Shown: positions 20,645-32,098 of the stretch, piece after piece
Layout of the letters: every line of letters starts with the position of its first letter
How positions within the stretch are numbered: position 1 is the stretch's first letter
From: Pseudomonas quercus
GTDB lineage: Bacteria; Pseudomonadota; Gammaproteobacteria; Pseudomonadales; Pseudomonadaceae
Direction of reading: 5' to 3'
DNA length: 64,000 nucleotides
Assembly (NCBI RefSeq): GCF_012033695.1
Contig: NZ_JAAVJI010000005.1
Span: 62,001-126,000 of the forward strand
Program-made: the position numbers and the translations under genes
Notes under the pieces: model-generated
Databases searched by the model: none
Told to the model about the DNA's origin: nothing
What the model saw: only the letters and a program-made list of their open reading frames with translations

Positions 20645-22546
20645 TTAAACCGCGCCACGTGCCCGTAGCAGGTCAATGACCTGCTTCACGCCCTCTTCCA
20701 CCGACACCGCCTGCGTATCGACCACCAGGTCGGCTTTGAGCGGCACATCGTACGGGAAGGACTCGCCCGGTATATTGTCCTGAGCGGCCGCATAAAGGCC
20801 TTGAGGGTCACGCTCGCGACAGGCTTGTGGCGATGCCTGCACATAAACGGTGACCAGCCGATCGCTACCGATCAGGTCTTGCGCTTGGGCACGGCCCTCA
20901 GCATCGGGTGCGACAAAGGCGGCCAGAGTCACCAGGCCCGCTTCGTTGAACTGGCGCGCCACATGCGCGGCACGGCGCCAGTTTTCGGTACGGCCAGCGC
21001 GGTCCTGGGGCAAGCCCTTGTTCAGGTCATGGCGCAGGTTTTGTCCATCCAGTACAAAGACGGCGCGGCCCATGTCGAACAGCTTGCGCTCCACTGCATA
21101 GGCCAAAGTGCTCTTGCCTGCGCCGGACAACCCGGTAAACAGCACGGTGGCCGGCTTCTGCCCGAACCGTCGTGCGCGCTCTTCCACGCTCACGTGGGCC
21201 AGCTTGCCATGCGTACCGGCTGCGCCATGAGAGACCACCGCAGGCGCAACGATCATGCCTGCGCCGACAGTGCCGTTGGTCAACCGGTCGATCACGATAA
21301 AGGCGCCGGTGGTGCGGTTGCTGGCATAGCCGTCCAAGGCAATGGACGAATCAAGGGCCACCTTCACCTTGCCAATCTCGTTGAGCGCCAGCGCGCTGGC
21401 CGACCCCTCTTCAAGGGTGTTCACGTCTACCCGATGAATGATGCTGGCAATGGAACCCGGCACATAGCTCGTCGCGCGCTTGATGTCGTACTTCTTGCCC
21501 GGCAGCATCGGCTCTTCGGACATCCATACCAGCATTGCTTCGAACTGGTCCGTAACAGGAGGTACATTGTCAGCATGTACCAGCAAGTCCCCACGGGAGA
21601 TGTCGATCTCGTCTTCCATGGTCAGCGTTACCGCCTGGCCAGGGCCAGCCTGCTCCAGCTCACCCTCGAACGTTACGATGGACTTTACACGGCTGCTCTT
21701 GCCCGATGGCAGCACAACCACGTCATCACCCTTGTGCACCACACCGCTGGCAAGGGTGCCGGCGAAGCCGCGGAAATTGAGGTTCGGGCGGTTCACATAT
21801 TGCACAGGGAAACGCAGGTCTGTGAGGTTGCGGTCAGCGGCAACCTCAACGGTTTCCAGGATCTCCATCAGTGACGGGCCGGTGTACCACGGGGAACGCT
21901 CACTGTGGTTGACCACGTTGTCGCCCTTGAGGGCCGACATGGGCACGAAATGAAGGCTTGACGGGTTTAGCTTGATGGCCTCGGCAAACTGCAGGTAGTC
22001 AGCCTTGATGGTTTCGAACACGCCTTCATCGAAGCCTTTGAGGTCCATTTTGTTGATGGCGACCACAATGTGCTTGATACCGAGCAGTGAGGCGATATAG
22101 CTGTGCCGGCGAGTCTGGGTCTGCACACCATAGCGCGCGTCTACCAGAATGATTGCCAGGTCGCAGGTCGAGGCGCCTGTGGCCATGTTGCGGGTGTACT
22201 GCTCGTGGCCCGGGGTATCGGCAATGATGAACTTGCGCTTGGCGGTCGAGAAATAACGGTAGGCCACATCGATGGTAATGCCTTGCTCGCGCTCGGCCTG
22301 CAAGCCGTCGACCAGCAGTGCCAGGTCGATATCATCGCCCGTGGTTCCGACCTTCTTCGAGTCACGGGTGATGGCTTCGAGGTGATCCTCGTAGATCATC
22401 TTCGAATCGTGCAGCAGGCGCCCGATCAGGGTGCTCTTACCATCGTCCACGTTCCCGCAGGTCAGGAAGCGCAGCAATTCCTTACGTTCATGCTGGGCCA
22501 GATAAGCAAGGATGTCCTCGCTGATCAATTCGGATTGGTGCGACAT
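20645..22546 (-). CDS. cysNC: Sulfate adenylyltransferase large subunit fused to APS kinase (CysNC)
   Basis: Bifunctional enzyme of assimilatory sulfate activation. The N-terminal GTPase subunit (about 1-450; P-loop GNVDDGKS at 31-38, [16 protein letters not shown]) pairs with CysD to make APS. The C-terminal APS kinase (P-loop GLSGAGKS near 470, [13 protein letters not shown], then FVAPDAEGR) makes PAPS. The 633-residue fusion is the usual form in Pseudomonas. It lies 14 bp after cysD in the same operon. Both domains look complete. Confidence 0.97.
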   Translation of the reverse strand: MSHQSELISEDILAYLAQHERKELLRFLTCGNVDDGKSTLIGRLLHDSKMIYEDHLEAITRDSKKVGTTGDDIDLALLVDGLQAEREQGITIDVAYRYFSTAKRKFIIADTPGHEQYTRNMATGASTCDLAIILVDARYGVQTQTRRHSYIASLLGIKHIVVAINKMDLKGFDEGVFETIKADYLQFAEAIKLNPSSLHFVPMSALKGDNVVNHSERSPWYTGPSLMEILETVEVAADRNLTDLRFPVQYVNRPNLNFRGFAGTLASGVVHKGDDVVVLPSGKSSRVKSIVTFEGELEQAGPGQAVTLTMEDEIDISRGDLLVHADNVPPVTDQFEAMLVWMSEEPMLPGKKYDIKRATSYVPGSIASIIHRVDVNTLEEGSASALALNEIGKVKVALDSSIALDGYASNRTTGAFIVIDRLTNGTVGAGMIVAPAVVSHGAAGTHGKLAHVSVEERARRFGQKPATVLFTGLSGAGKSTLAYAVERKLFDMGRAVFVLDGQNLRHDLNKGLPQDRAGRTENWRRAAHVARQFNEAGLVTLAAFVAPDAEGRAQAQDLIGSDRLVTVYVQASPQACRERDPQGLYAAAQDNIPGESFPYDVPLKADLVVDTQAVSVEEGVKQVIDLLRARGAV

Positions 22547-22560
22547 GTTTAGACCCCGAT

Positions 22561-23478
22561 TTAGAAATAGCCCTGACGTTTCTTGTCTTCCATGGAGCCC
22601 GCACCATCGTGGTCGATGACGCGCCCCTGGCGTTCGGACGTACGGGTCAGGAGCATTTCCTGAATGATGTCGGTCAGGCTATCTGCGTCCGACTCCACCG
22701 CGCCTGTGAGGGGGTAGCAGCCTAGCGTGCGGAAGCGGACCTTCTTTTTAACGATGCTTGCCTTCTCTTCAGGCGACAAGTGCTCGAGGATACGGTCGTC
22801 GTCGATCATGATGAGCGTGCCGTTCTTCTCGATAACGTCGCGCTCGGCCGCGAAGTACAGCGGAACGATCGGGATCTGCTCCAGATAGATGTACTGCCAG
22901 ATGTCCAGCTCGGTCCAGTTGGACAGGGGGAACACGCGGATGGACTCGCCTTTGTTCACCTTGCCGTTGTACAGGTTCCACAGCTCGGGGCGCTGGTTTT
23001 TCGGGTCCCAGCGGTGCTTGCTGTCGCGGAACGAGTACACCCGCTCCTTGGCCCGGGACTTCTCCTCGTCACGGCGGGCACCGCCGAAGGCCGCATCGAA
23101 ACCATACTTGTCCAATGCCTGCTTCAGGCCTTGGGTTTTCATGATATCGGTGTGTTTGGCACTGCCGTGGGTGAACGGGTTGATACCCTGCGCCACGCCT
23201 TCCGGGTTCACGTGCACCAGCAGGTCCAGGCCCATTTCCTCGACCATGCGATCACGGAACTGGTACATCTCCTGAAACTTCCACCGGGTGTCCACGTGCA
23301 TTACGGGAAAAGGCAGTTTTCCTGGGAAAAAGGCTTTACGGGCCAGGTGCAGCATCACGGCAGAATCTTTGCCGATGGAATACAGCATGACCGGGTTGTC
23401 GAACTCGGCGGCCACTTCACGGATGATGTGGATGCTTTCCGCTTCGAGCTGTTTCAAGTGCGTCAGTTTGTCGACCAT
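22561..23478 (-). CDS. cysD: Sulfate adenylyltransferase small subunit
   Basis: PP-loop ATP pyrophosphatase subunit that forms APS from ATP and sulfate together with CysN. The 305-residue product has the PP-loop [20 protein letters not shown] near residues 31-50, the [12 protein letters not shown] block, and [15 protein letters not shown]. The C-terminus ends [11 protein letters not shown], as usual. First gene of cysD-cysNC. The upstream region has an inverted and direct repeat cluster that may bind a regulator such as CysB. Confidence 0.97.
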   Translation of the reverse strand: MVDKLTHLKQLEAESIHIIREVAAEFDNPVMLYSIGKDSAVMLHLARKAFFPGKLPFPVMHVDTRWKFQEMYQFRDRMVEEMGLDLLVHVNPEGVAQGINPFTHGSAKHTDIMKTQGLKQALDKYGFDAAFGGARRDEEKSRAKERVYSFRDSKHRWDPKNQRPELWNLYNGKVNKGESIRVFPLSNWTELDIWQYIYLEQIPIVPLYFAAERDVIEKNGTLIMIDDDRILEHLSPEEKASIVKKKVRFRTLGCYPLTGAVESDADSLTDIIQEMLLTRTSERQGRVIDHDGAGSMEDKKRQGYF

Positions 23479-23550
23479 GGCTACTCACGGATTGCGTTGC
23501 AGATAGGACGGCCTGCGGGCCGTGTTCGAGCCGGGCACTCTATCACAGCA

Positions 23551-23576
23551 TTAAGGCCTATTAAGGCAGCGCCTTA
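23551..23576 (-). promoter_or_regulatory. TTAAGGC repeat/palindrome upstream of cysD
   Basis: TTAAGGC occurs at 23551 and 23561 (10-bp spacing). The second copy is the left arm of a perfect palindrome TAAGGC-AGC-GCCTTA at 23562-23576. It lies about 75-100 bp upstream of the cysD ATG, just above a possible -10-like GATAGAGT. A regulator-binding site is plausible; CysB is the expected sulfur regulator, but the match to its loose consensus cannot be judged by eye. Confidence 0.4.
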
Positions 23577-23613
23577 GATCCAAAAGGTATGAGCATATGC
23601 CCGCGAGTTTTGA

Positions 23614-24372
23614 CTACACCGGGTTTGGGCAGTCTATGAACACGTGCTCGATGGCAAAGCGCCGTGCCAGGTAATCACCCAGCGCCTGCACGCCATAACG
23701 TTCGGTAGCGTGATGGCCGGCGGCAATGAATGACACGCGATTCTCACAGGCGCTATGGAACGTCTGCTCGGATGCTTCACCGGTCAGAAACAGGTCTACC
23801 CCAGCCTCGATAGCCTTGTCGATGTAACCTTGGCCACCCCCGGTACACCAACCTACACGCCTTACCACCTGGCCACTGCACACCACCAGTGGCTCGCGGC
23901 CCAGCACCTGCGCTACCTGGCGGGAAAATGCCAATGCGGTTTGAGGCATGTCCAGCGAACCGATCAAGCCAACGACTTTCGAGTCACGCGGATCAAGGGG
24001 GCCTTCCACCGTTATGCCAAGCCGCGCAGCCAGCTGTACGTTATTGCCGACGTCTGGGTGTATGTCCAAGGGAAGGTGGTAGGCGAGCAGGCTCACATCG
24101 TGCTTGAACAATGTCTTGAGCCGCCGATGCTTCATGCCCGTGATACAAGGGTTTTCACCCTTCCAGAAGTAGCCGTGGTGCACCAGCACCAAGTCGGCAC
24201 CGGCATCCACAGCGGCGTCCAGCAGTGCCTGGCTGGCCGTCACGCCGCTGACGATCTTGCGTACCTGGGGGCGCCCCTCTACCTGTAGCCCGTTGGGGCA
24301 GTAATCGGCAATGCTGGCCGCGTTAAGATAACGGTCGGCCTCTTCTACCAGGATGCTCAGCGACACCGCCAT
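23614..24372 (-). CDS. Nif3-like dinuclear metal-centre protein (YbgI family)
   Basis: A 252-residue Nif3/YbgI (DUF34) protein; the family forms toroidal hexamers with a dinuclear metal site and is related to GTP cyclohydrolase I type 2, but its cellular role is not firmly known. Metal-ligand motifs are visible: LVLVHHGYFWKG near residue 60, the LAYHLPLDIHPDVGNN block, LFLTGEASEQTFHSA, and FIAAGHHATERYG near the C-terminus. Start MAVSLSILVEEADRY at 24372 chosen over an upstream in-frame codon because it matches the family N-terminus. It is divergent from algW. Confidence 0.92.
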   Translation of the reverse strand: MAVSLSILVEEADRYLNAASIADYCPNGLQVEGRPQVRKIVSGVTASQALLDAAVDAGADLVLVHHGYFWKGENPCITGMKHRRLKTLFKHDVSLLAYHLPLDIHPDVGNNVQLAARLGITVEGPLDPRDSKVVGLIGSLDMPQTALAFSRQVAQVLGREPLVVCSGQVVRRVGWCTGGGQGYIDKAIEAGVDLFLTGEASEQTFHSACENRVSFIAAGHHATERYGVQALGDYLARRFAIEHVFIDCPNPV

Positions 24373-24392
24373 AAAAGTCTCCACAAGACAGT

Positions 24393-24419
24393 TTGCGAGC
24401 GGCGATGCGCTCGTATAAT
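24393..24419 (+). promoter_or_regulatory. Candidate algW promoter
   Basis: Consensus -10 TATAAT at 24414-24419 with TTGCGA at 24393-24398 (15-bp spacer) or TTTGCG one base earlier (16 bp). The algW ATG is 62 bp downstream. The short spacer lowers certainty. Confidence 0.5.
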
Positions 24420-24480
24420 GGCGCCCATTATGGGCCGGCACCGGCTCGGTGGAAACGCTATTACCGCTCAGGACTCATTG

Positions 24481-25644
24481 ATGTCGATTGCCTTGCGTTA
24501 CTTCAGCTGGCCGCTGCTGACCGGCATTCTGGTCGCCCTGCTGATTATCCTGCGCTTTCCCGAATGGGTGGGCCTACCTAGCCAGGATGTGAACCTGCAA
24601 ACCGCACCGCAATCGGGCGCCGTTGTCCGCGGGCCTGTTTCCTATGCTGACGCTGTCACTTTGGCCGCCCCGGCGGTCGTCAACCTCTATACCACTAAAG
24701 CAGTGAACAAATCGGCCCACCCGTTGTTGGACGACCCCCAGTTCAAACGGTTTTTCGGTGACAACCTGCCGCGGCAGCGCCGGTGGGAGTCCAGCCTGGG
24801 CTCGGCGGTGATCATGAGCCCGGAAGGCTACCTGCTGACCAACAACCATGTGACCTCCGGAGCGGATCAGATTGTGGTCGCCCTCAAGGATGGCCGTGAA
24901 ACCCTTGCCCGCGTTATTGGCAGTGATCCGGAAACCGACCTGGCCGTGCTGAAGATCGACCTGCAGCACCTGCCTGCCATTACCATCGGCAGTTCAGACA
25001 GCCTGCGCATAGGTGATGTGGCCCTGGCCATCGGCAACCCTTTTGGCGTAGGCCAAACCGTGACCATGGGCATCATCAGTGCAACAGGGCGCAACCAGTT
25101 GGGCCTCAATACCTACGAGGACTTCATCCAGACCGACGCTGCTATCAACCCCGGTAACTCCGGCGGCGCGCTTGTGGATGCCAATGGCAACCTTACCGGC
25201 ATCAACACCGCCATCTTCTCCAAATCCGGGGGAAGCCAAGGCATCGGGTTCGCCATTCCCACCAAACTGGCGTTGGAGGTGATGAAATCCATCATCGAAC
25301 ATGGCCAGGTGATTCGTGGCTGGCTGGGCATCGAAGTTCAGCCTTTGACGGACGACTTGGCAGAGTCCTTTGGCCTGAAAGACCGGCCAGGCATCGTGGT
25401 GGCTGGCATTTTCCGCGATGGCCCTGCGCAGAAAGCCGGCTTGCAGCTGGGTGACGTGATACTCAGCATCAACAACGAGACGGCTTCCGATGGCCGGCGT
25501 TCGATGAACCAGGTCGCCCGCACCAAGCCTGGAGACAAGATCGTTATCGAGGTAATGCGCGACAGCAAGACCCTGAAGCTGACGGCTGAAGTCGGGATGC
25601 GGCCACCGCCAGCACCGGCGGCGGTGCCCAAGGAAGAGGGCTGA
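24481..25644 (+). CDS. algW: Periplasmic serine protease AlgW (DegS/HtrA type)
   Basis: Membrane-anchored S1C protease. In Pseudomonas, AlgW starts the regulated proteolysis of anti-sigma factor MucA, releasing AlgU (sigma-22) under envelope stress. The 387-residue product has an N-terminal anchor (about 10-26), then a trypsin-like domain with catalytic His123 (NNHVTSG), Asp153 (ETDLAVL) and Ser227 (PGNSGGAL). A single C-terminal PDZ domain follows (about 285-375, RGWLGIEVQPL...). ATG at 24481 follows AGGA at correct spacing. All catalytic residues are intact. Confidence 0.95.
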   Translation: MSIALRYFSWPLLTGILVALLIILRFPEWVGLPSQDVNLQTAPQSGAVVRGPVSYADAVTLAAPAVVNLYTTKAVNKSAHPLLDDPQFKRFFGDNLPRQRRWESSLGSAVIMSPEGYLLTNNHVTSGADQIVVALKDGRETLARVIGSDPETDLAVLKIDLQHLPAITIGSSDSLRIGDVALAIGNPFGVGQTVTMGIISATGRNQLGLNTYEDFIQTDAAINPGNSGGALVDANGNLTGINTAIFSKSGGSQGIGFAIPTKLALEVMKSIIEHGQVIRGWLGIEVQPLTDDLAESFGLKDRPGIVVAGIFRDGPAQKAGLQLGDVILSINNETASDGRRSMNQVARTKPGDKIVIEVMRDSKTLKLTAEVGMRPPPAPAAVPKEEG

Positions 25645-25822
25645 CCCTTCTTATGGCAAAAGGGATTGCCACACTGTAGCGGCGCATCATTCGCCCGCTG
25701 CGCGCGGGCTCCCACAAGGGATCGTGCCAGGCACGACCCTTAGGGTATTTAAAGCGCTTTACAAAGGAGAGGTAGTGCCCTGTGGGACCGGTCGCAGCCG
25801 AAGGCGCAGACCGGGAACCGCG
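25645..25822. other. Intergenic region with REP-like sequences between algW and hisC
   Basis: No gene. It contains a compact inverted repeat (CGCCCGCTGCGCGCGGGC near 25690-25708) resembling P. putida-type REP stems, and one copy of the 37-bp repeat at 25782-25818, six bases before the hisC stop. As the end point of two convergent operons, this is a typical place for REP elements. Confidence 0.6.
25782..25818 (+). repeat. REP-like 37-bp repeat, copy 2
   Basis: Begins GTGGGACCGGTCGCAGCC, ends AGACCGGGAAC. Nearest to the family consensus of the three copies in the window. Confidence 0.8.
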
Positions 25823-26869
25823 TTACGCCAAAGCGTCCAGCAACGCTTGGTTCTCCTCCGGCGTACCAATGGAGATTCGCAGGAACTGGGCAATCCGGGC
25901 CTGCTTGAAGTGCCGCACGATCACGTTGTGCTCACGCAAATGCGCCGCTATCGCCGCAGCGTCCTTGTCGGGGTGCCGAACAAAGATAAAGTTTGCCCCC
26001 GATGGCAACACCTCGAACCCACGTTGTGCCAATTCGGCGGACAGTTGCTCGCGGCTTGCGATGACACGGTGCCGGGTGTGGTCGAACCAGGCACGGTCCT
26101 CGAATGCAGCCGCTGCCCCCGCCAGGGCAATACGGTCAATGGGGTAAGAGTTAAAGCTGTTCTTCACCCGCTCAAGCGCCTCGATCAGGTCCGGGTGCCC
26201 CACCGCCAGCCCTACCCGCAGCCCTGCCAGCGAGCGAGACTTGGACAAGGTTTGGGTTACCAGCAGGTTCGGATACCGGCCTACCAGAGAAATGGCCGTC
26301 TCCCCGCCAAAATCGATATACGCCTCGTCCACCACCACGACTGAGTCCGGGTTACCCTGAACGACCTGTTCAATGGCACTCAGGCCCATCAGGCAACCGG
26401 TGGGTGCATTGGGGTTTGGGAAAATGATCCCGCCGTTGGGCCTGATGTAGTCATCTGGGTTTATCTGGAAGCTTTCATCCAGGGCCAGCTGCTCGAAGTC
26501 GATGCCATAAAGCCCACAGTACACGGGATAGAAGCTGTAGCTGATGTCTGGGAACAACAGCGGCTTATCCTGTTGAAACAGGCCGTGGAAGATATGGGCG
26601 AGCACTTCATCCGAACCGTTGCCCACGAATACCTGGCCGGGCTGTACATCGTAGAAAGCGGCCACAGCGTGTTTGAGCCGATCCCCGTTCGGATCAGGGT
26701 AGAGGCGCAAGGTATCGCCGATTTCAGCCCGCATGGCCTCCAGGGCCAAGGGCGAAGGCCCATAGGGGTTTTCGTTGGTATTAAGCTTCACCAGGTTGGT
26801 GAGCTTCGGCTGCTCGCCAGGCACATAGGGCACCAGCTGTTTGACGAAGGGGCTCCAGAACTTGCTCAT
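25823..26869 (-). CDS. hisC: Histidinol-phosphate aminotransferase
   Basis: PLP-dependent class I/II aminotransferase of histidine synthesis. The 348-residue product shows [15 protein letters not shown] near residue 30, [37 protein letters not shown], and the PLP-lysine motif [18 protein letters not shown]. It starts 2 bp after the hisD stop, forming the hisG-hisD-hisC run. Pseudomonads often carry a second HisC paralogue, so this copy may not be the only one. Confidence 0.95.
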   Translation of the reverse strand: MSKFWSPFVKQLVPYVPGEQPKLTNLVKLNTNENPYGPSPLALEAMRAEIGDTLRLYPDPNGDRLKHAVAAFYDVQPGQVFVGNGSDEVLAHIFHGLFQQDKPLLFPDISYSFYPVYCGLYGIDFEQLALDESFQINPDDYIRPNGGIIFPNPNAPTGCLMGLSAIEQVVQGNPDSVVVVDEAYIDFGGETAISLVGRYPNLLVTQTLSKSRSLAGLRVGLAVGHPDLIEALERVKNSFNSYPIDRIALAGAAAAFEDRAWFDHTRHRVIASREQLSAELAQRGFEVLPSGANFIFVRHPDKDAAAIAAHLREHNVIVRHFKQARIAQFLRISIGTPEENQALLDALA

Positions 26870-26871
26870 GG

Positions 26872-28185
26872 TCAGGCTTCCTTGATCCGGTATTCGGCAC
26901 TACGGGCATGGGCGCTCAACGACTCTCCGCGGGCCAGTACCGAAGCGGTACGGCCCAGTTCGGACGCACCCTGCTCAGAACAGAAGATAACCGACGAACG
27001 CTTCTGGAAATCGTACACGCCTAAGGGGGAAGAGAAACGTGCAGTGCCTGACGTAGGTAATACGTGATTGGGCCCGGCGCAATAGTCACCCAGGGCCTCG
27101 CTGGTATGACGCCCCATGAAAATGGCGCCCGCGTGGCGGATGTGCGGCAACCACTCGCTCGGTGCGTCCACAGACAGCTCCAGGTGTTCAGGTGCAATAC
27201 GGTTGGCCACGTCGATGGCTTGGGCCATGTCTGCGACCTTGATCAGTGCACCCCGATTGGCCAGAGACGTGCGAATGATCTCAGCTCGCTCCATGGTGGG
27301 AAGCAGCTTGTCTATGCTCTGTGCCACGTTGTCCAGGAATGCCTGGTCCGGGCTGACGAGAATGGCCTGGGCGTCTTCGTCATGCTCGGCCTGGGAGAAC
27401 AGGTCCATGGCGATCCAGTCCGGATCAGTACCGCCGTCACACACCACAAGAATTTCCGAAGGGCCTGCGATCATGTCGATGCCTACCTGCCCGAACACAT
27501 GGCGCTTGGCAGTGGCCACATAGATGTTGCCCGGCCCGACGATCTTGTCGACCCGTGGCACACTCTCGGTGCCATAGGCCAGCGCGGCGACAGCCTGGGC
27601 GCCCCCGATGGTGAATACCCGGTCCACGCCCGCGATACAGGCAGCGGCCAGCACCAGCTCGTTTATTTCACCGCGTGGGGTAGGCACCACCATCACAACC
27701 TCGGGCACCCCGGCCACTTTTGCCGGAATGGCATTCATCAGCACTGAAGAGGGATAGCTGGCCTTCCCACCTGGTACATACAAGCCTGCCCGATCCAGGG
27801 GGGTCACCTGCTGGCCCAACACCGTGCCATCGGCCTCGGTATAGCTCCAGGAGCCCTGCTTCTGCTTTTCATGGTAGCTGCGCACACGGGTAGCGGCGGT
27901 TTCAAGGGCTTCCCTTTGGGCTGGCGTAATACGCTCCAAGGCCTGCTCTAGGCGTGCACGGGGCAGAATCAGGTCAGCCATGGCGCTGGCCTGCACGCCA
28001 TCGAAACGCTGAGTGAACTCGACTACAGCAGCGTCGCCCTGTTCGCGTACAGCTTTGATGATGTCCAGTACCCGGCCGTTTACGGCTTCGTCAGACACGC
28101 TTTCCCAGCTCAGCAGATGATCCAGATGCCGCGCGAAATCCAGGGCGGTGGCGTCGAGTCGGCGGATGGCGGTAGGTGCGGTCAT
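26872..28185 (-). CDS. hisD: Histidinol dehydrogenase
   Basis: NAD-dependent zinc enzyme that carries out the last two oxidations of histidine synthesis. The 437-residue product contains [43 protein letters not shown], the [20 protein letters not shown] block, the Zn-ligand region [11 protein letters not shown], and [22 protein letters not shown]. Family length is normal. Transcribed with hisC; a 138-bp gap separates it from hisG upstream. Confidence 0.97.
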   Translation of the reverse strand: MTAPTAIRRLDATALDFARHLDHLLSWESVSDEAVNGRVLDIIKAVREQGDAAVVEFTQRFDGVQASAMADLILPRARLEQALERITPAQREALETAATRVRSYHEKQKQGSWSYTEADGTVLGQQVTPLDRAGLYVPGGKASYPSSVLMNAIPAKVAGVPEVVMVVPTPRGEINELVLAAACIAGVDRVFTIGGAQAVAALAYGTESVPRVDKIVGPGNIYVATAKRHVFGQVGIDMIAGPSEILVVCDGGTDPDWIAMDLFSQAEHDEDAQAILVSPDQAFLDNVAQSIDKLLPTMERAEIIRTSLANRGALIKVADMAQAIDVANRIAPEHLELSVDAPSEWLPHIRHAGAIFMGRHTSEALGDYCAGPNHVLPTSGTARFSSPLGVYDFQKRSSVIFCSEQGASELGRTASVLARGESLSAHARSAEYRIKEA

Positions 28186-28323
28186 GGCAAGCCTCAGGGG
28201 TTGAGCAAGGTGACGAAATAAACGGACAATCTAGCAGCACCACCGCGCCGTTATCAGCCTTTCTTCATGGAAATAGCCTATGGCGCGGATAGTGAAAGCG
28301 CACCTGAGAAGGCGCGCGACGTG

Positions 28324-28959
28324 TCAGCTACGGTGTCGGGATTCCACCGCGTGGCGCAGGCTGTCGATCAAGGCCTGGATACGCCCGTGCTGCATTTTCA
28401 TGGAGGCCTTGTTGACCACGAGGCGGGAGCTGACCATGGCGATCAGGTCCTGGGGCTCCAGGCCATTGGCCCGCAGGGTGTTGCCGGTGTCGACCACGTC
28501 AATGATCTTGTCTGCAAGGCCAACCAAGGGCGCGAGCTCCATGGAACCGTACAGCTTGATGATATCCACCTGGCGCCCCTGCTCGGCGTAATAGCGCTTG
28601 GCAACGTTCACGAATTTGGTTGCGATACGCAGCCGGCCCTTAGGCGTGGGTGCGCCGACCGCACCGGCGGTCATCAGTTTGCAACAGGCGATTTTCAGGT
28701 CCAGCGGCTCATACAAACCCTGGCCGCCGTACTCCATGAGCACGTCCTTGCCTGCTACACCCAGGTCCGCCGCACCGTGCTCTACATAAGTGGGCACATC
28801 GGTGGCGCGTACGATCAACAGGCGAACATCGCCCTGGGTGGTGGGAATAATGAGCTTGCGGCTTTTGTCCGGATCTTCGGTCGGGGCAATACCGGCAGCC
28901 GCGAGCAGCGGCAAGGTATCGTCGAGAATGCGGCCCTTGGACAACGCGATGGTTAGCAT
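28324..28959 (-). CDS. hisG: ATP phosphoribosyltransferase, short form
   Basis: First enzyme of histidine synthesis, joining ATP and PRPP. At 211 residues it is the short HisG form, which lacks the C-terminal regulatory domain and needs HisZ (encoded elsewhere in Pseudomonas) for activity and feedback. Motifs: [18 protein letters not shown] at the start, [16 protein letters not shown], and the PRPP-binding region [14 protein letters not shown]. It follows murA by 54 bp on the same strand, so the two may be cotranscribed. Confidence 0.96.
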   Translation of the reverse strand: MLTIALSKGRILDDTLPLLAAAGIAPTEDPDKSRKLIIPTTQGDVRLLIVRATDVPTYVEHGAADLGVAGKDVLMEYGGQGLYEPLDLKIACCKLMTAGAVGAPTPKGRLRIATKFVNVAKRYYAEQGRQVDIIKLYGSMELAPLVGLADKIIDVVDTGNTLRANGLEPQDLIAMVSSRLVVNKASMKMQHGRIQALIDSLRHAVESRHRS

Positions 28960-29013
28960 GGGAGAAGCGAATCCCTATCAGAAATGGGCCGGGCTAACCC
29001 GGCCCCAAGCAAC

Positions 29014-30300
<1,287 letters not shown>

Positions 30301-30540
30301 TCAGGTACGCTCAGCCCAGGCTGCGCGGGTGAAAAATTTCATGGTCACGGCATGGATGCTGCCATCGGCGATCCATGGGTTCAGGTGCGTATAGATCTGC
30401 TGCTGCCGCTTGACCGGACTGAGCGCGGCCAGTTCGTCGCTGACGATGTTCAGTTGGAAGTTGCAGCCTTCACCTTCGACTTCTACCTGAACCTGTGGCA
30501 GCTGCTCTTCAAGAAAGCGTTTAACTTCTAAGGCCTGCAT
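30301..30540 (-). CDS. ibaG: BolA-family protein IbaG
   Basis: A 79-residue BolA-like protein. Relatives bind monothiol glutaredoxin Grx4 through a 2Fe-2S cluster and influence envelope or acid-stress traits. The sequence MQALEVKRFLEEQLPQVQVEV leads into the class II KH-like fold. FQLNIVSDELAALSPVKRQQQIY contains the helix-turn-helix-like segment, and the fold ends IHAVTMKFFTRAAW. ATG at 30540 follows GAGGTTAAGC. It lies between the mla operon and murA as in other gammaproteobacteria. Confidence 0.93.
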   Translation of the reverse strand: MQALEVKRFLEEQLPQVQVEVEGEGCNFQLNIVSDELAALSPVKRQQQIYTHLNPWIADGSIHAVTMKFFTRAAWAERT

Positions 30541-30586
30541 GCTTAACCTCGATCGGCGCCCTGTGCGCGCGGGTCGGCCATCATAC

Positions 30587-30630
30587 AAAAAAAGCCCGTT
30601 GGCTGCGAGGGTAGCAGCGCGAACGGGCTT
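30587..30630 (-). terminator. Strong intrinsic terminator after the mla operon
   Basis: Stem AAGCCCGTT / AACGGGCTT (30592-30600 with 30622-30630), with an inner GCTGC/GCAGC stem. On the minus strand it is followed by a run of seven T. It separates mlaFEDCB from ibaG-murA. Confidence 0.9.
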
Positions 30631-30668
30631 GTTTCATTTCAGGGCATGGTGCAGCAAAAGCCCTTGGC

Positions 30669-30971
30669 TCAAGCGCGGCTTAGCAAACCGGCAACGCCGC
30701 AGACTTCGGCAATCTGGCTTAGCTCCTGGGGCAAGGCACGTATACCAAAAGCCTTTCCGGCCTTCTTGGCGTCCCGGCTCAAGGCCAACAGCAAGGAGAT
30801 CCCTACACTGTTGGCACTCTGGATGGCTGAACAATCGACGATCACCTGGGCAGCGGGTAGCTGCCCTATGAGCTTTGCACCTTGCTCGCGCAAACGTGCG
30901 CCTGTGCGGTAGTCCAGCACGCCGGACAGGTGAAGTTCACCGCCAGCCACCTCGATCGACCCCAGGCTCAC
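30669..30971 (-). CDS. mlaB: STAS-domain protein MlaB
   Basis: Cytoplasmic STAS-domain subunit that stabilises the MlaFEDB ABC transporter for retrograde phospholipid transport. The 100-residue product has the STAS core QVIVDCSAIQSANSVGISLLLALSRDA, with the conserved Asp-Cys-Ser/Ser-Ala region, and a final helix. The start is GTG overlapping the mlaC stop (GTGA), indicating coupling. Last gene of the mla operon before its terminator. Confidence 0.93.
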   Translation of the reverse strand: MSLGSIEVAGGELHLSGVLDYRTGARLREQGAKLIGQLPAAQVIVDCSAIQSANSVGISLLLALSRDAKKAGKAFGIRALPQELSQIAEVCGVAGLLSRA

Positions 30972-31621
30972 GGCTGCCCCTGCAATGGCTGGCTGCCAGC
31001 CGCATCCTTGGCCTTGGCAACTTCACCTGCCCAGCCATCGATGGTCTTGTCCAGGTTGTTGCCATTACGCTGCATGGCATCGGAGAACTGGTCACGGAAC
31101 AGCTTGCCAATGTTGATGCCGTTCACGATCACGTTACGCACCTTCCAGTCACCATTTACCTTTTCCAAGGTATAGGAAACCGGGTACACGGCACCGTTGT
31201 TACCCTTGACCTGCATCCCGACGGATGTGCGGTCGCCGCTTTCATCTTTGGGTGCATCTACGGTGATGCCCTGGTTGTTGTATTCCAGCAAGGCATTCCC
31301 ATAGAACTGGAACAGGCTGCGACGGAAGTTTTCCTGGAAACGCTGCATCTGCTCAGGCGTCGCCCTGCGTGAATACTTGACCGTCATGATGCTGCGAGAA
31401 ATGCCATCGGCATCTACCACAGGGCCTACGATACGGTTGAGCGCGTCATAGAATGCCTGAGGGTTCTGACGGTAGTTTTCACGGTTGGCGCTCAGGTCGG
31501 ACAGCAACTGATCCGTGGTGCCTTTGATCAGGCTATAAGCCGGAGTTGCCGGGGCCGCGCTGGCCAGCAGGGGCACTGCCAGCAGCATGGCGACCAGGGC
31601 TTGACGCAGGATAGCTAACAT
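30968..31621 (-). CDS. mlaC: Periplasmic phospholipid shuttle MlaC
   Basis: Soluble periplasmic protein that carries phospholipid between the outer-membrane MlaA complex and the inner-membrane MlaFEDB transporter. The 217-residue product has a Sec signal peptide (about 1-22, cleavage near LLASA-AP). The Ttg2D/MlaC domain follows with ENYRQNPQAFYDALNRIVGP, FRRSLFQFYGNALLEYN, and WKVRNVIVNGINIGKLFRDQF. It lies 9 bp after mlaD and overlaps mlaB. Confidence 0.95.
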   Translation of the reverse strand: MLAILRQALVAMLLAVPLLASAAPATPAYSLIKGTTDQLLSDLSANRENYRQNPQAFYDALNRIVGPVVDADGISRSIMTVKYSRRATPEQMQRFQENFRRSLFQFYGNALLEYNNQGITVDAPKDESGDRTSVGMQVKGNNGAVYPVSYTLEKVNGDWKVRNVIVNGINIGKLFRDQFSDAMQRNGNNLDKTIDGWAGEVAKAKDAAGSQPLQGQP

Positions 31622-31630
31622 TGAAACTCC

Positions 31631-32098
31631 TTATTTCGCCTCTTTGCTCACATTATTGAGCAGGAATTTGCCGATCAGGTCTTCGAGCACCAGCGAAGAT
31701 TGCGTGTCATGAATGGTCTGCCCATCCTTGAGCACAGCGCTCTCGCCCCCTACGCTGACCCCGATGTATTTCTCGCCCAACAGGCCCGCGGTGAGGATGG
31801 AAGCGGTAGAGTCTACCGGCAGGTTGTCGACGCTCTTGTCTATTTGAAGCGTTACCCGACCGGTAAAGGTGTCATGGTCGAGGTCGATGGCCGTGACCTT
31901 ACCAATGGTCACACCGGCCATGGTCACCTTTGCTCTGACCGTGAGCCCGGCGATATTGTCAAAAAAAGCGTAAACCTTGTACGTGTCATGGGCAGTGCCA
32001 GGCGATAGCCCACTGACTCGCAGAGCGAGCAGCAGCAGGGCAAGGATCCCGGCCAGGAGAAACAGGCCGACACCAACTTCCAGGGTGCGGTTTTGCAT
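31631..32098 (-). CDS. mlaD: MCE-domain protein MlaD
   Basis: Inner-membrane MCE protein that forms the hexameric lipid-binding ring of the Mla transporter. The 155-residue product has one N-terminal transmembrane helix (about 6-27) and a single MCE domain: YKVYAFFDNIAGLTVRAKVTMAGV, ILTAGLLGEKYIGVSVGG. Its ATG overlaps the mlaE TGA by one base. Typical length. Confidence 0.96.
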   Translation of the reverse strand: MQNRTLEVGVGLFLLAGILALLLLALRVSGLSPGTAHDTYKVYAFFDNIAGLTVRAKVTMAGVTIGKVTAIDLDHDTFTGRVTLQIDKSVDNLPVDSTASILTAGLLGEKYIGVSVGGESAVLKDGQTIHDTQSSLVLEDLIGKFLLNNVSKEAK

